From Bradyrhizobium sp. Ce-3 (GTDB taxonomy: Bacteria > Pseudomonadota > Alphaproteobacteria > Rhizobiales > Xanthobacteraceae): a stretch of DNA of 64,000 nt. The notes under the pieces were generated by a model. The model saw nothing but the letters and a program-made list of their open reading frames with translations. It had not been told where the DNA came from and ran no database searches. A program made the position numbers and the translations under genes. The stretch covers positions 279,940 through 343,939 of the forward strand of contig NZ_BQUV01000010.1 of NCBI RefSeq assembly GCF_022835695.1, read 5' to 3'. Position 1 is the first letter of the stretch. Every line of letters starts with the position of its first letter. Positions 38,138-46,038 of this stretch are shown one piece after another.

Positions 38138-40198
38138 ATGAGAGCACTGAAATTCGCCGGGGCCGCCATTGCTGCCGTGATCGTGATCATCGCGCTGGTG
38201 GCCGTGATCGGGATCCCGACGTCCTTCCTCACATCCGCGATCACCGAGCGTGTCGAGCGCGAGACCGGCTACAAGCTGACCATCAATGGCGGCGCCAAGG
38301 TTGGGCTCTGGCCGACGGTCAATCTGACACTGAGCGATGTCGTGTTGCAGGACCCGCGGGAGCGCGAGGCCAACAACAGGTTCGCCGCCAGCAGCGTCGA
38401 GGCCGAGATGACGCTGTCGAGCCTGTGGTCAGGCCGGCCCGACATCACCGACCTCGTGATCGTGAAGCCGGTGATCAACCTGCCGCTGCAACGCGAGCGC
38501 ACCCGCGACCATAATCCGCCGGCGAAGTCGTCCGCCTCGGACAATGGCGGCATCACCATCCGGCATGTCAGCGTCACCGGCGGCACCATCGTGTTCTCCA
38601 ATGTGCGCGACCGGGTCGAGAACCGGATCGAGACGCTGAACGCCGACGCGACCATCGGCGACGACCGCAAGATCCTCGTCACCGGTAATGCGCGCACGGG
38701 CGACAAGCCGCTGAAGTTCGAGATCCGCGCCGCCGCGCCGCAGGCGCCGCTCGAACGGCAGAGCGTGCCGGCCGAATTCAACATCGATGCGCCGGGCCTG
38801 TTGCCCGCCGCGATCAAGGCGAATGCGGAAGTGCGCCTCAACGGCACAGTGGTGATGTTCAACGGCGTGTCCGGCACGCTCGGCGATGGCGGCTTCACCG
38901 GCTGGGCCTCGGTCGACTTCGCCAGCAACAAGCCGCTCGTGAAGCTCGATCTCGACTTCCAGCGGATTTCGATCGCGATGCCCTCAAGCCAGTCCGGCAC
39001 CACACAGCCGCTCGGCACCAATAGCTGGAGCAACGCGTCGATCGATCTGGGCGGGCTCAACTATGTCGACGCGCAGACGCGCATCTCAGCGGCGGAGCTC
39101 GTGATCGGCGACGGCCGCTTCGCGCAGGCGGCGATCGATGCCTCGATCGACAGCGGCGTGCTGAAGGGGAGGCTCGGCAATCTCGGCGCCTATGAGGGCA
39201 CCGCCAATGGCGACGTCACGATCGATGCGAGAACCGCCACTCCGACCTACGCGCTGCGGCTCGATCTCGCCGGCGTGCGTGCGCTGCCGGTGCTGAGAAG
39301 CCTCGCCGAATTCGACAAGCTCGACGGCAAGATGCAGGCGAAGATCGCGCTGACCTCGCAGGGCAACAGCGCGCGCGCGATCGTCGGCAATCTCGGCGGC
39401 ACCGCCTTCGTCGTGTTCCAGGACGGCAAGATCCTCGGCCTCAACGTCGCGCAGATGATCCGCAACCTCACCACCAGCACCTTGTCGGGCTGGCAGGAGA
39501 GCCAGGAGTTGTCGACCGATCTCAGCCAGCTCTCGGCCTCGTTCAAGGTCGACAAGGGCCAGGCCGTCACCACCGATCTCAACCTGATCGGACCGCTGGT
39601 GAAGATGACCGGGGTCGGCACCATCGACCTCAACACCCGCCAGATCGGGTTCCGGGTCGAGCCGCAGCTCGTGATGACCACCGAAGGCCAGGGCCGCGCC
39701 GGCAATCCGGTCGGACTCGGCATCCCCGTGATGCTCGAAGGCCCCTGGGTGAGCCCGCGGATCTATCCGGAGATGCAGGGCATCCTCGACAACCCACAGG
39801 CCGCCTATGCCAAGCTCAAGGAGATGGGCAAGGGCCTGTTCGGCGCGAACGGCCAGGGTCTGAGCCAGAGCCTGAATGGGCTGACCAACCTGCTCAACGG
39901 CGCGCCAGGCGGTGGAACCGGTGCGCAGCCCGGCACGGGCCAGCCTCCGGGCGGCACGGGTCAGAACCCGCTCGGCGGCCAGCTCGGCGACACCATCGGG
40001 AACCTGCTGCAGCAGGGCCTTTCCACGCTGAACCAGGGCAACGCCTCCCGCCCGAGCCGCGGCCTGGCCAAGCCCGAGGCGGACGCGCCGCCGGCCGCCG
40101 ATCAAACCCCGCCGCCGTCCCCACCACCCGGCGACACCGCCGAGCAGCCCGACAGTCCGGCTATGAAGGACGTGCTGCGGCAGCTGTTCAATCGCTGA
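38138..40198 (+). CDS. AsmA-family envelope protein
   Basis: 686 residues. One N-terminal membrane helix (about 6-28) anchors a large periplasmic portion. The AsmA N-terminal domain (about 30-350) and C-terminal AsmA_2-type domain (about 400-590) are recognisable; the tail (600-686) is Gly/Pro/Gln-rich. AsmA-like proteins are thought to move phospholipid between membranes or assist outer-membrane assembly (family knowledge). ATG 38138 is preceded by CTGGAA. It is divergent from the crp-type gene across a CRP-like site, so it may be under the same control. The adenylate cyclase gene follows after 135 bases on the same strand. Confidence 0.88.
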   Translation: MRALKFAGAAIAAVIVIIALVAVIGIPTSFLTSAITERVERETGYKLTINGGAKVGLWPTVNLTLSDVVLQDPREREANNRFAASSVEAEMTLSSLWSGRPDITDLVIVKPVINLPLQRERTRDHNPPAKSSASDNGGITIRHVSVTGGTIVFSNVRDRVENRIETLNADATIGDDRKILVTGNARTGDKPLKFEIRAAAPQAPLERQSVPAEFNIDAPGLLPAAIKANAEVRLNGTVVMFNGVSGTLGDGGFTGWASVDFASNKPLVKLDLDFQRISIAMPSSQSGTTQPLGTNSWSNASIDLGGLNYVDAQTRISAAELVIGDGRFAQAAIDASIDSGVLKGRLGNLGAYEGTANGDVTIDARTATPTYALRLDLAGVRALPVLRSLAEFDKLDGKMQAKIALTSQGNSARAIVGNLGGTAFVVFQDGKILGLNVAQMIRNLTTSTLSGWQESQELSTDLSQLSASFKVDKGQAVTTDLNLIGPLVKMTGVGTIDLNTRQIGFRVEPQLVMTTEGQGRAGNPVGLGIPVMLEGPWVSPRIYPEMQGILDNPQAAYAKLKEMGKGLFGANGQGLSQSLNGLTNLLNGAPGGGTGAQPGTGQPPGGTGQNPLGGQLGDTIGNLLQQGLSTLNQGNASRPSRGLAKPEADAPPAADQTPPPSPPPGDTAEQPDSPAMKDVLRQLFNR

Positions 40199-40333
40199 TA
40201 TTCCCGGATATCCCCCGCCATTATCCGGGGCTAACCATGCGGCCCGAGGGGCCGCCTCGCCCTGCCGATCCGTGCTAAACAGCAGCAGATACAGGCGCGC
40301 ACCCGACGGATTGGAGGGGACGGACGAGGCTGG

Positions 40334-42769
40334 ATGAACGGGGCTGCGGACAAGGGCAAGAACTGGTTCCTGCGCGGCGGCCTGTTCGCCAAATACGTCC
40401 TCGCGCTGGTCGGCCTCGTCGTGTTCGTGCTCGCGGTCAACGGCGCGCTCGAGACCTGGATCAGCTATCGCGGCATCAAGAGCACGCTCACGGACGCGAT
40501 GAGCGAGAAGGCGGACGCCACCGCCAAGCACATCGAGCAATCGATCTCCGATCTCGAGCGCCAGATCTCCTGGGTGACCCGCGCCTCCTCCAACACCATC
40601 GAGCTGCGCCGCGCCGATTATGCCCAGCTGCTCGGCCAGGTGCCGGCGGTGAGCCAGCTCACCTTGATCAACGGCCAGGGCCATGAGGTGCTGCGGCTGT
40701 CGCGCCAGACCGTCACGGTGAACTCCAACACCGACCTCTCCCGCGACGTCAGATTCACCGAGACCATCTCGCGCGGCACCGCCTATGGGCCGGCGTATTT
40801 CCGCGACGAGCGGCCCTTCATGTCGATCGGCGAGCAGCATTCCGGCTTCAACGCCGGCGTCACCGTGGCCGAGATCGACCTGCGCTTCCTCAACGATTAT
40901 TTCGGCGATTCCCAGGTCGGCCGTACCGCCTTCGCCTATGTCGTCGACGCCAAGGGCCGCGTGCTGGCGAGCTCGTCGAAGGGGCCCGAGACGGGTAAGG
41001 ACCTCGCCGCGCTGCCGCAGGTCGCCGCGGTGCTGTCGTCGAGCGGCAGGCCGATCGGCTCCGGCAAAGATGTCGACGGCAACGCGGTGCTGACCACGAC
41101 GACGCCGGCGCCGAATCTCGGCTGGCACGTGTTTGTCGAGCAGCCGACCTCGCAGGCGCTGTCGCCGATCCGCGACCAGCTGGTGCGTATTGCGCTTTTG
41201 ATCGCGCTCGGCCTCGTGGTCGCGATCATCGCCGGCACGATTTTGGCGCGCCGCATGCTGGTGCCGATCACGGCATTGCGCACCGGTGCGCGGCGGCTCG
41301 GGGCCGGCGATTTCGGGCATCGCATCGAGGTGAAGACATCGGACGAGCTGGAGGAGCTCGCCGGGCAGTTCAACAGCATGGCCGGACAGCTCGCCGAGAC
41401 CTATTCCGATCTCGAAGGCAAGGTGAAGGAGCGCACGCGTGACCTCGCGCAATCGATCAACGAGCTGAAGGTGCTGGAAGAGGTCGGCCGCGCGGTGGCG
41501 TCCTCGCTCGATCTCAACGCGGTGCTGCCGACGGTCGCGGCCCGCGCGCTCGAGATCACCCACGCCGATGCCGTGCTGATCTATGGCTATGACGCCGCGC
41601 AGCGCAGCTTCACCCTGACGCAATCGATCGGCATCGACGCCGCCGCTGAGGGCGGTCACCGCGCGATCGATGCTGATAACAGCCCGCTCGGCGCGGCCGC
41701 GGCGAACGGCGAGCCGCTGGCGTTTCCTGATCTCACCGACCAGCCGGATCATCCCCTGCGCGATGTCGTGGTCGGCGCCGGCTTCCACTCGGTGCTTGTG
41801 GTGCCGCTGGTCGACCAGCAGGGCGTGCTCGGCGCGCTGGTGGTGCTGCGCAAGGCGGCCGGTGATTTTCCGCCCAACACGATCGGCCTGATGAAGACCT
41901 TCGCGCACCAGGCGGTGCTGGCGATGCGCAACGCGCGGCTGTTCACCGAGGTGGACCAGAAGAGCCATGCGCTGGAAGAAGCCAACACCACCGTGCGCGA
42001 GCAGGCCGACAAGCTGCGCGAGCAGACCGAGCAACTGAAAGACTGGAACAAGTCGCTGGAGCAGCGGGTCGAGACCCAGCTCGGCGAGCTCGAGCGGACC
42101 CGAAGGCTGGAGCGCTTCCTGGCGCCGCAGGTGGCGCAGCTGATCGCCTCGTCGGACAATCCCGAGGGCCTGCTCGACAGCCACCGCCGCGAGGTCACCG
42201 TGGTGTTCTGCGACCTGCGCGGCTTCACCGCCTTCACCGAGGCGACCGAGCCGGAAGAGGCGATGAACGTGCTGCGCGAATATCACGCCGCGCTCGGCAA
42301 ACTGATCTTCAAATACGAAGGCACGCTCGACAAATATGCCGGCGACGGCGTGATGATCCTGTTCAACGCGCCGATCCAGCTCGAAGACCACACCGCGCGC
42401 GCGGTGAAGATGGCAGTCGAGATGCGCGACACGGTCGGCCCGCTGACCGAGAAGTGGCGCAACCGCGGACACAGTCTCGGCTTCGGCATCGGCATCGCCG
42501 TCGGCTATGCCACGCTCGGCCAGGTCGGCTTCGAGCAGCGGCTGGAATATGCCGCGATCGGCAGCGTCACCAACCTCGCCTCCCGCCTGTGCGGCGAAGC
42601 CAAGCCCAACCAGATCGTGGTCAGCCGCCGCGTCTACGGCATCGTCGAGCCCTGCGTCGAAGGCCGCGCCATCGACGACCTCGTGCTGAAGGGATTCAAC
42701 CATCCGATCCTGGCCGCGGAGATTCTCAGCTGGAAGGGCGAGCCGTCAGCGGAGGCGGCGGCGGAGTAG
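40334..42769 (+). CDS. Membrane class III adenylate/guanylate cyclase with Cache-like, HAMP and GAF domains
   Basis: 811 residues. TM1 (about 19-40), a periplasmic double-Cache-like sensor (45-280), TM2 (about 285-305), HAMP (305-360) and a GAF domain (about 380-525) come first. A coiled coil (about 530-595) leads to the cyclase domain (600-800). Metal-binding aspartates are D627 (VFCDLRGFT) and D671 (YAGDGVMILF), and EYAAIGSVTNLASRL completes the site, so it should be active. The product is probably cAMP. With the CRP-type regulator nearby this gives both halves of a cAMP pathway. Signals could enter from the periplasm (Cache) or cytoplasm (GAF). Confidence 0.92.
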   Translation: MNGAADKGKNWFLRGGLFAKYVLALVGLVVFVLAVNGALETWISYRGIKSTLTDAMSEKADATAKHIEQSISDLERQISWVTRASSNTIELRRADYAQLLGQVPAVSQLTLINGQGHEVLRLSRQTVTVNSNTDLSRDVRFTETISRGTAYGPAYFRDERPFMSIGEQHSGFNAGVTVAEIDLRFLNDYFGDSQVGRTAFAYVVDAKGRVLASSSKGPETGKDLAALPQVAAVLSSSGRPIGSGKDVDGNAVLTTTTPAPNLGWHVFVEQPTSQALSPIRDQLVRIALLIALGLVVAIIAGTILARRMLVPITALRTGARRLGAGDFGHRIEVKTSDELEELAGQFNSMAGQLAETYSDLEGKVKERTRDLAQSINELKVLEEVGRAVASSLDLNAVLPTVAARALEITHADAVLIYGYDAAQRSFTLTQSIGIDAAAEGGHRAIDADNSPLGAAAANGEPLAFPDLTDQPDHPLRDVVVGAGFHSVLVVPLVDQQGVLGALVVLRKAAGDFPPNTIGLMKTFAHQAVLAMRNARLFTEVDQKSHALEEANTTVREQADKLREQTEQLKDWNKSLEQRVETQLGELERTRRLERFLAPQVAQLIASSDNPEGLLDSHRREVTVVFCDLRGFTAFTEATEPEEAMNVLREYHAALGKLIFKYEGTLDKYAGDGVMILFNAPIQLEDHTARAVKMAVEMRDTVGPLTEKWRNRGHSLGFGIGIAVGYATLGQVGFEQRLEYAAIGSVTNLASRLCGEAKPNQIVVSRRVYGIVEPCVEGRAIDDLVLKGFNHPILAAEILSWKGEPSAEAAAE

Positions 42770-42787
42770 GCCCCGCTCTCTCCTCTC

Positions 42788-42813
42788 GTCGTCCCGGCGC
42801 AGGCCGGGACGAC
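42788..42813. repeat. Compact family A hairpin
   Basis: GTCGTCCCGGC-GCAG-GCCGGGACGAC is a perfect 11-base-arm hairpin just after the cyclase stop. It is a single, minimal copy of the family A repeat and may end transcription. Confidence 0.75.
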
Positions 42814-43012
42814 ATCGAATGTGCGGCCACGTTCTCGAGCGCCGACTGCCACGCGTCTCAAATCACCATCCAGTGAATCCGACTGCAGTCACGATCACGA
42901 TCACGCCCTCCCGCACCGCTGCCAGGAATAACCCCGCCCCCACCGCGCTCGCGTCATGACGGGCGCGTGCGAACGCGCGCCCGGCGACAACAAGAACAAG
43001 CAGGATGGTCTG

Positions 43013-43900
43013 ATGACGGGATTGGACGGGACGCCGGCTTCGGCGTCGGTGGTGGCGTTGCATTGCTCGCTGGGGTCGGGACGGCAATGGACCAAGCTTG
43101 CGGCGGCGCTCGGCTGCACGCCGTTCATGGCGCCGGATATTTCCGGCTATGGCGTCGCCGCCTGCGGACGCGACTGGCCGCGGACGCTGGATGGCGAGAT
43201 CGCGCGGCTCGAGCCGTGGCTCGCCAAAGCCAACGGACCGCTGCATCTGATCGGGCATTCCTATGGCGGGGCGATCGCGTTTCGGCTGGCGACTGCATCA
43301 CCTTATGCGCAGCGCGTTCGCAGCCTGACGCTGATCGAGCCCGTCTTACCCACCTTGCTGCGCGAGACGCCTGCCGATGCGCGGCTGTACGATCGCTTCG
43401 CGCGGATCGCGCAGGTGGTGTCGCAGGATATTTTCGACGGCGCGGTGCTGGAGGCGGTCGAGGCGTTCACCGCGTTCTGGGCCGGCTCCGGGCCGCGCGA
43501 GCAGTTCTCGCCGAGCGGACGGTTGCGGATGATCGAGCAGGCCGACAAGCTGCCTTACGATTTCAACGCCGCGCTCGATCTCGATGGGGTGGCGGCCGCC
43601 GCGTCCGCTTTGAAGGTGCCGACGCTGCTGGTGTCGGGCGGGCTGTCGCCCTATGTGACGCAGCGCATTGTCGCGAAGCTCGCCGCGCTGATCGATGGCG
43701 CCGAGCTGCGGCATCTGCCGGCGGCCGGCCACATGCTGCCCGTGACGCATGCCGACCGGGTCAATCCGGAAATCCTGCGGCACATCTGGCGCGCCGAGGA
43801 GCTGGCCAAGCTGGAGCTGGCGGCGGATGCCGAGACGGCGCAGCCGGCTGGCTCGGCCCGGCCGCATCTGGTATTCAGGAGGCCCTCATTTTGGGAATAG
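43013..43900 (+). CDS. Alpha/beta-hydrolase
   Basis: About 295 residues from ATG 43013, chosen because AGGATGGTCTG precedes it; an in-frame ATG at 42956 would add 19 residues of poor conservation. The fold is clear: ALHCSLGSGRQW oxyanion region, nucleophile elbow IGHSYGGAIA, LLVSGGLSPYV near the acid residue and AAGHMLPVTH with the catalytic His. The group includes esterases and lactone or C-C hydrolases, and the substrate is unknown. The gene ends 7 bases before the second adaptor gene, so they form one transcription unit. Confidence 0.85.
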   Translation: MTGLDGTPASASVVALHCSLGSGRQWTKLAAALGCTPFMAPDISGYGVAACGRDWPRTLDGEIARLEPWLAKANGPLHLIGHSYGGAIAFRLATASPYAQRVRSLTLIEPVLPTLLRETPADARLYDRFARIAQVVSQDIFDGAVLEAVEAFTAFWAGSGPREQFSPSGRLRMIEQADKLPYDFNAALDLDGVAAAASALKVPTLLVSGGLSPYVTQRIVAKLAALIDGAELRHLPAAGHMLPVTHADRVNPEILRHIWRAEELAKLELAADAETAQPAGSARPHLVFRRPSFWE

Positions 43901-43907
43901 TTTGCCG

Positions 43908-44786
43908 ATGATTTTGCCTCGCCTGCGCGCTGCCGCCCTCGCCGCCTCCGCGATGCTTCTGCTCGCGGCCGCTCCCGCACGCGCGGCGGGCGAAGCCGAC
44001 ACCGCGCCGAAAGGCGCGGCGGTGACGGTGCTGAAGGCCTCGAAATTCTGCTTCGGCAACATCGTCGAGGTCTCGGGCATCGTGCTGCCGCGCGACGAGC
44101 AGCAGATCCGGCCCGAGCGTTTCGGCCTGAAGGTGGCGGAGGTGATGGTCGATCCCGGCGACACCGTCACCGCGGGCCAGGTGCTGGCGAAGCTGACCGA
44201 CGGCGCCAATGCCAGCAACGTCACGGCGCCGGTGGCGGGCACGATCTCGGCGTCGTCGGCGATCGTGGGCGCGCCGGCGTCAGGCAAGGATGCGCTGTTC
44301 TCGATCATCGCCAAGAGCGAATACGATCTGGTCGGCATGGTGCCGACCCGCGACATCGCCAAGCTGAAGACCGAGCAGACCGCGAAGCTGAAGATCATCG
44401 GCGCCGGCGATGTCGACGGCAAGGTGCGGCGGATCGCGCCGACCATCGAGCCGAACAGCCAGCTCGGCCAGGTGTTCGTGGCGATCGGCGGCAATCGCCG
44501 CCTGCTGGTGAATTCATCCGGCCGCGCCCAGATCAAGACCGGGCAGAGCTGCGGCGTCGCGGTGCCGCTGACCGCGATCCTCTATTCCACCGCCGGCACC
44601 GTGGTGCAGGTGGTGCGCGGCGGCCGCGTCGAGACCCGGCGGGTCGAGACCGGCTTGATGTCGGCGGGACAGGTCGAGATCCGCGACGGCATCCAGGAAG
44701 GCGACATCGTGGTGGCCCGCGCCGGCGCGCTGCTGCGTGAAGGCGATCCGGTGCGGCCGGTGGGCGCGAGCGCGGACGCGAAGTAG
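43908..44786 (+). CDS. Second RND-type adaptor without alpha-hairpin (orphan)
   Basis: 292 residues with a cleavable-looking signal peptide (1-27, ending ARA), unlike its membrane-anchored paralogue at 31887. Lipoyl half motifs LKVAEVMVDPGDTVTAGQVL and VTAPVAGTISASSA are separated by only about 10 residues, so the hairpin is absent. The beta-barrel region (SEYDLVGMVPTRDI onward) and membrane-proximal region (VETRRVETGL) follow. No RND pump gene is adjacent. Downstream, in convergent orientation, is the second pseudocaspase gene, repeating the association seen at 29-36 kb. Confidence 0.83.
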   Translation: MILPRLRAAALAASAMLLLAAAPARAAGEADTAPKGAAVTVLKASKFCFGNIVEVSGIVLPRDEQQIRPERFGLKVAEVMVDPGDTVTAGQVLAKLTDGANASNVTAPVAGTISASSAIVGAPASGKDALFSIIAKSEYDLVGMVPTRDIAKLKTEQTAKLKIIGAGDVDGKVRRIAPTIEPNSQLGQVFVAIGGNRRLLVNSSGRAQIKTGQSCGVAVPLTAILYSTAGTVVQVVRGGRVETRRVETGLMSAGQVEIRDGIQEGDIVVARAGALLREGDPVRPVGASADAK

Positions 44787-44805
44787 GCGGTGCCGTATCC
44801 ACAGC

Positions 44806-44820
44806 GTCGTCCCGGCGAAG
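44806..44820. repeat. Truncated family A repeat
   Basis: GTCGTCCCGGCGAAG is the left half of a family A repeat that stops abruptly. It lies in the 44-base gap between the convergent adaptor and pseudocaspase genes. Confidence 0.6.
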
Positions 44821-44830
44821 GAGCTGTGGT

Positions 44831-45682
44831 CTAACCGCCGAGCTTGATGTCTTCCAGCAGCGACGACGACACGCTCGGCACCTGCTCGCCTTCGCTCGCG
44901 CGGGAGATCGCGACGCGGGTCTTGTTGAAGGCGGTCTCGGCGCCGGCCTGGGCGTTGAGGTTGTTGATCAGCTCGGAGACCAGCACGCTGTTGGTGCCCT
45001 TGCTGTCGTCGGCGACCTTGCCAGGCGTCGCCGAGCTCAGCACGATGGTGTTTTCCGGCGGGCTGATCGGCGCGAGGCCGTGCGAGAACGCGCGGAAGCG
45101 GCGCTCATAGGGATTGCGGCGGGAGGCATCGAGCACGACGAGCTTGGCCTTGGCGCCGCGCTCCTTCATCGCATCGAGCACGGACTCGACGCTGACGCCG
45201 GTGCGCTTGACGTCGGCTTCCTTCCAGATCGTGGCGTCGACCGGGATCATGTAGCTCTCGCGGCCGACCTGCACGCCGTAGCCGCCGAAGAACAGCATCA
45301 CGACGGTGTCGGGCCGGATCTTGGCCTTCATGCGCTCGACGGCGCGGAACATGTCGTCCTTGGTCGCATCCTCGACCACGTCGACGTCAAAACCCTCGCG
45401 CCGCAGCGACGACGACAAAGTGCGGGCATCGTTGATCGGCTGGGCCAGCGGCGCCGCGGCGTCCGGATAGTGGCCGTTGCCGATGATCAGCGCGAGACGG
45501 GAGGTGCCGGCCGGAATGCCGCCGGTCAGCCCGCTGGTCACCGCCTTGTCGCCACCCTTGACGACATCGAGAGTGCGCTTGTTGAGCGCTGCATGGGCAC
45601 CAATCGCCAGCGACACCGTGCCGGCCACCGCCACGCAAACGGCGATGGTGCGACGGGAAATCTGAAGCTGCCTAAGGTTCAT
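44831..45682 (-). CDS. Second exported pseudocaspase
   Basis: 283 residues. A signal peptide or anchor (about 10-32) precedes a caspase-like p20 fold (60-275; LALIIGNGHYPDA and PINDARTLSSSLRREGF). The catalytic His is replaced by Y135 in FFGGYGVQ and the Cys by S187 in VLDASRRNPY, exactly as in the 29249-30802 paralogue. It lacks the proline linker and TPR repeats of that protein. It is probably a non-proteolytic periplasmic protein. It converges on the orphan adaptor gene, and its promoter region (45683-46038) contains a CRP-like site shared with the divergent 46039 gene. Confidence 0.87.
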   Translation of the reverse strand: MNLRQLQISRRTIAVCVAVAGTVSLAIGAHAALNKRTLDVVKGGDKAVTSGLTGGIPAGTSRLALIIGNGHYPDAAAPLAQPINDARTLSSSLRREGFDVDVVEDATKDDMFRAVERMKAKIRPDTVVMLFFGGYGVQVGRESYMIPVDATIWKEADVKRTGVSVESVLDAMKERGAKAKLVVLDASRRNPYERRFRAFSHGLAPISPPENTIVLSSATPGKVADDSKGTNSVLVSELINNLNAQAGAETAFNKTRVAISRASEGEQVPSVSSSLLEDIKLGG

Positions 45683-46038
45683 AGCGTTCCTAGTCCCAAT
45701 CTCTATCCCGATGGCGCTCGAACGAAATCGCGCCAGTTAGTCGCGTCAGAAGCGGTCAGGTTTAATGGGGTTGAGGTGTGTGCCGTTGATTGATCTCAAT
45801 TTGCGGCGCCGCAACAAACATTCCCTTAACCCGGACGGACGGCCGGGGCAACCCGGTTTGCGGCATGCTGCCGCCCGGCACAGGCCATTGACGCCGTTAA
45901 AATCCCGTTACGTGACCTCTGTCACATTTGTATTTTGTAGGGATTCATGTAGCTTTCCAAGGGCTTGCGGATTCGGGGAGGACCGGAGGAAACACCGCCG
46001 GGCGGCGGCGTTAACCGGTTCCGCGGGAAAGGGATGCC
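45683..46038. other. Divergent intergenic region with a CRP-like site
   Basis: A 356-base gap between the second pseudocaspase gene and the divergent 46039 gene. It contains the site at 45911-45926 and a short GC-rich inverted repeat CCGCCG-N-CGGCGG near 45998. No gene was seen. Confidence 0.6.
45911..45926. promoter_or_regulatory. CRP-like site between pseudocaspase 2 and the 46039 gene
   Basis: CGTGACCTCTGTCACA fits TGTGA-N6-TCACA with one mismatch. It is 113 bases upstream of the 46039 start and about 229 bases upstream of the pseudocaspase start. Confidence 0.5.

Noticed and set aside
39086-42703. A 1205-codon open frame on the minus strand opposite the AsmA-like and cyclase genes
   Set aside because: It runs antisense to two well-recognised genes, its translation is dominated by Arg, His, Asp, Glu, Ala and Leu with no known domain, and such frames are common in GC-rich DNA.
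42956-43911. A second, overlapping plus-strand frame (42967-43911) across the alpha/beta-hydrolase gene
   Set aside because: The alternative frame shows no hydrolase motif, while the chosen frame has GHSYGGA and AGHMLP.
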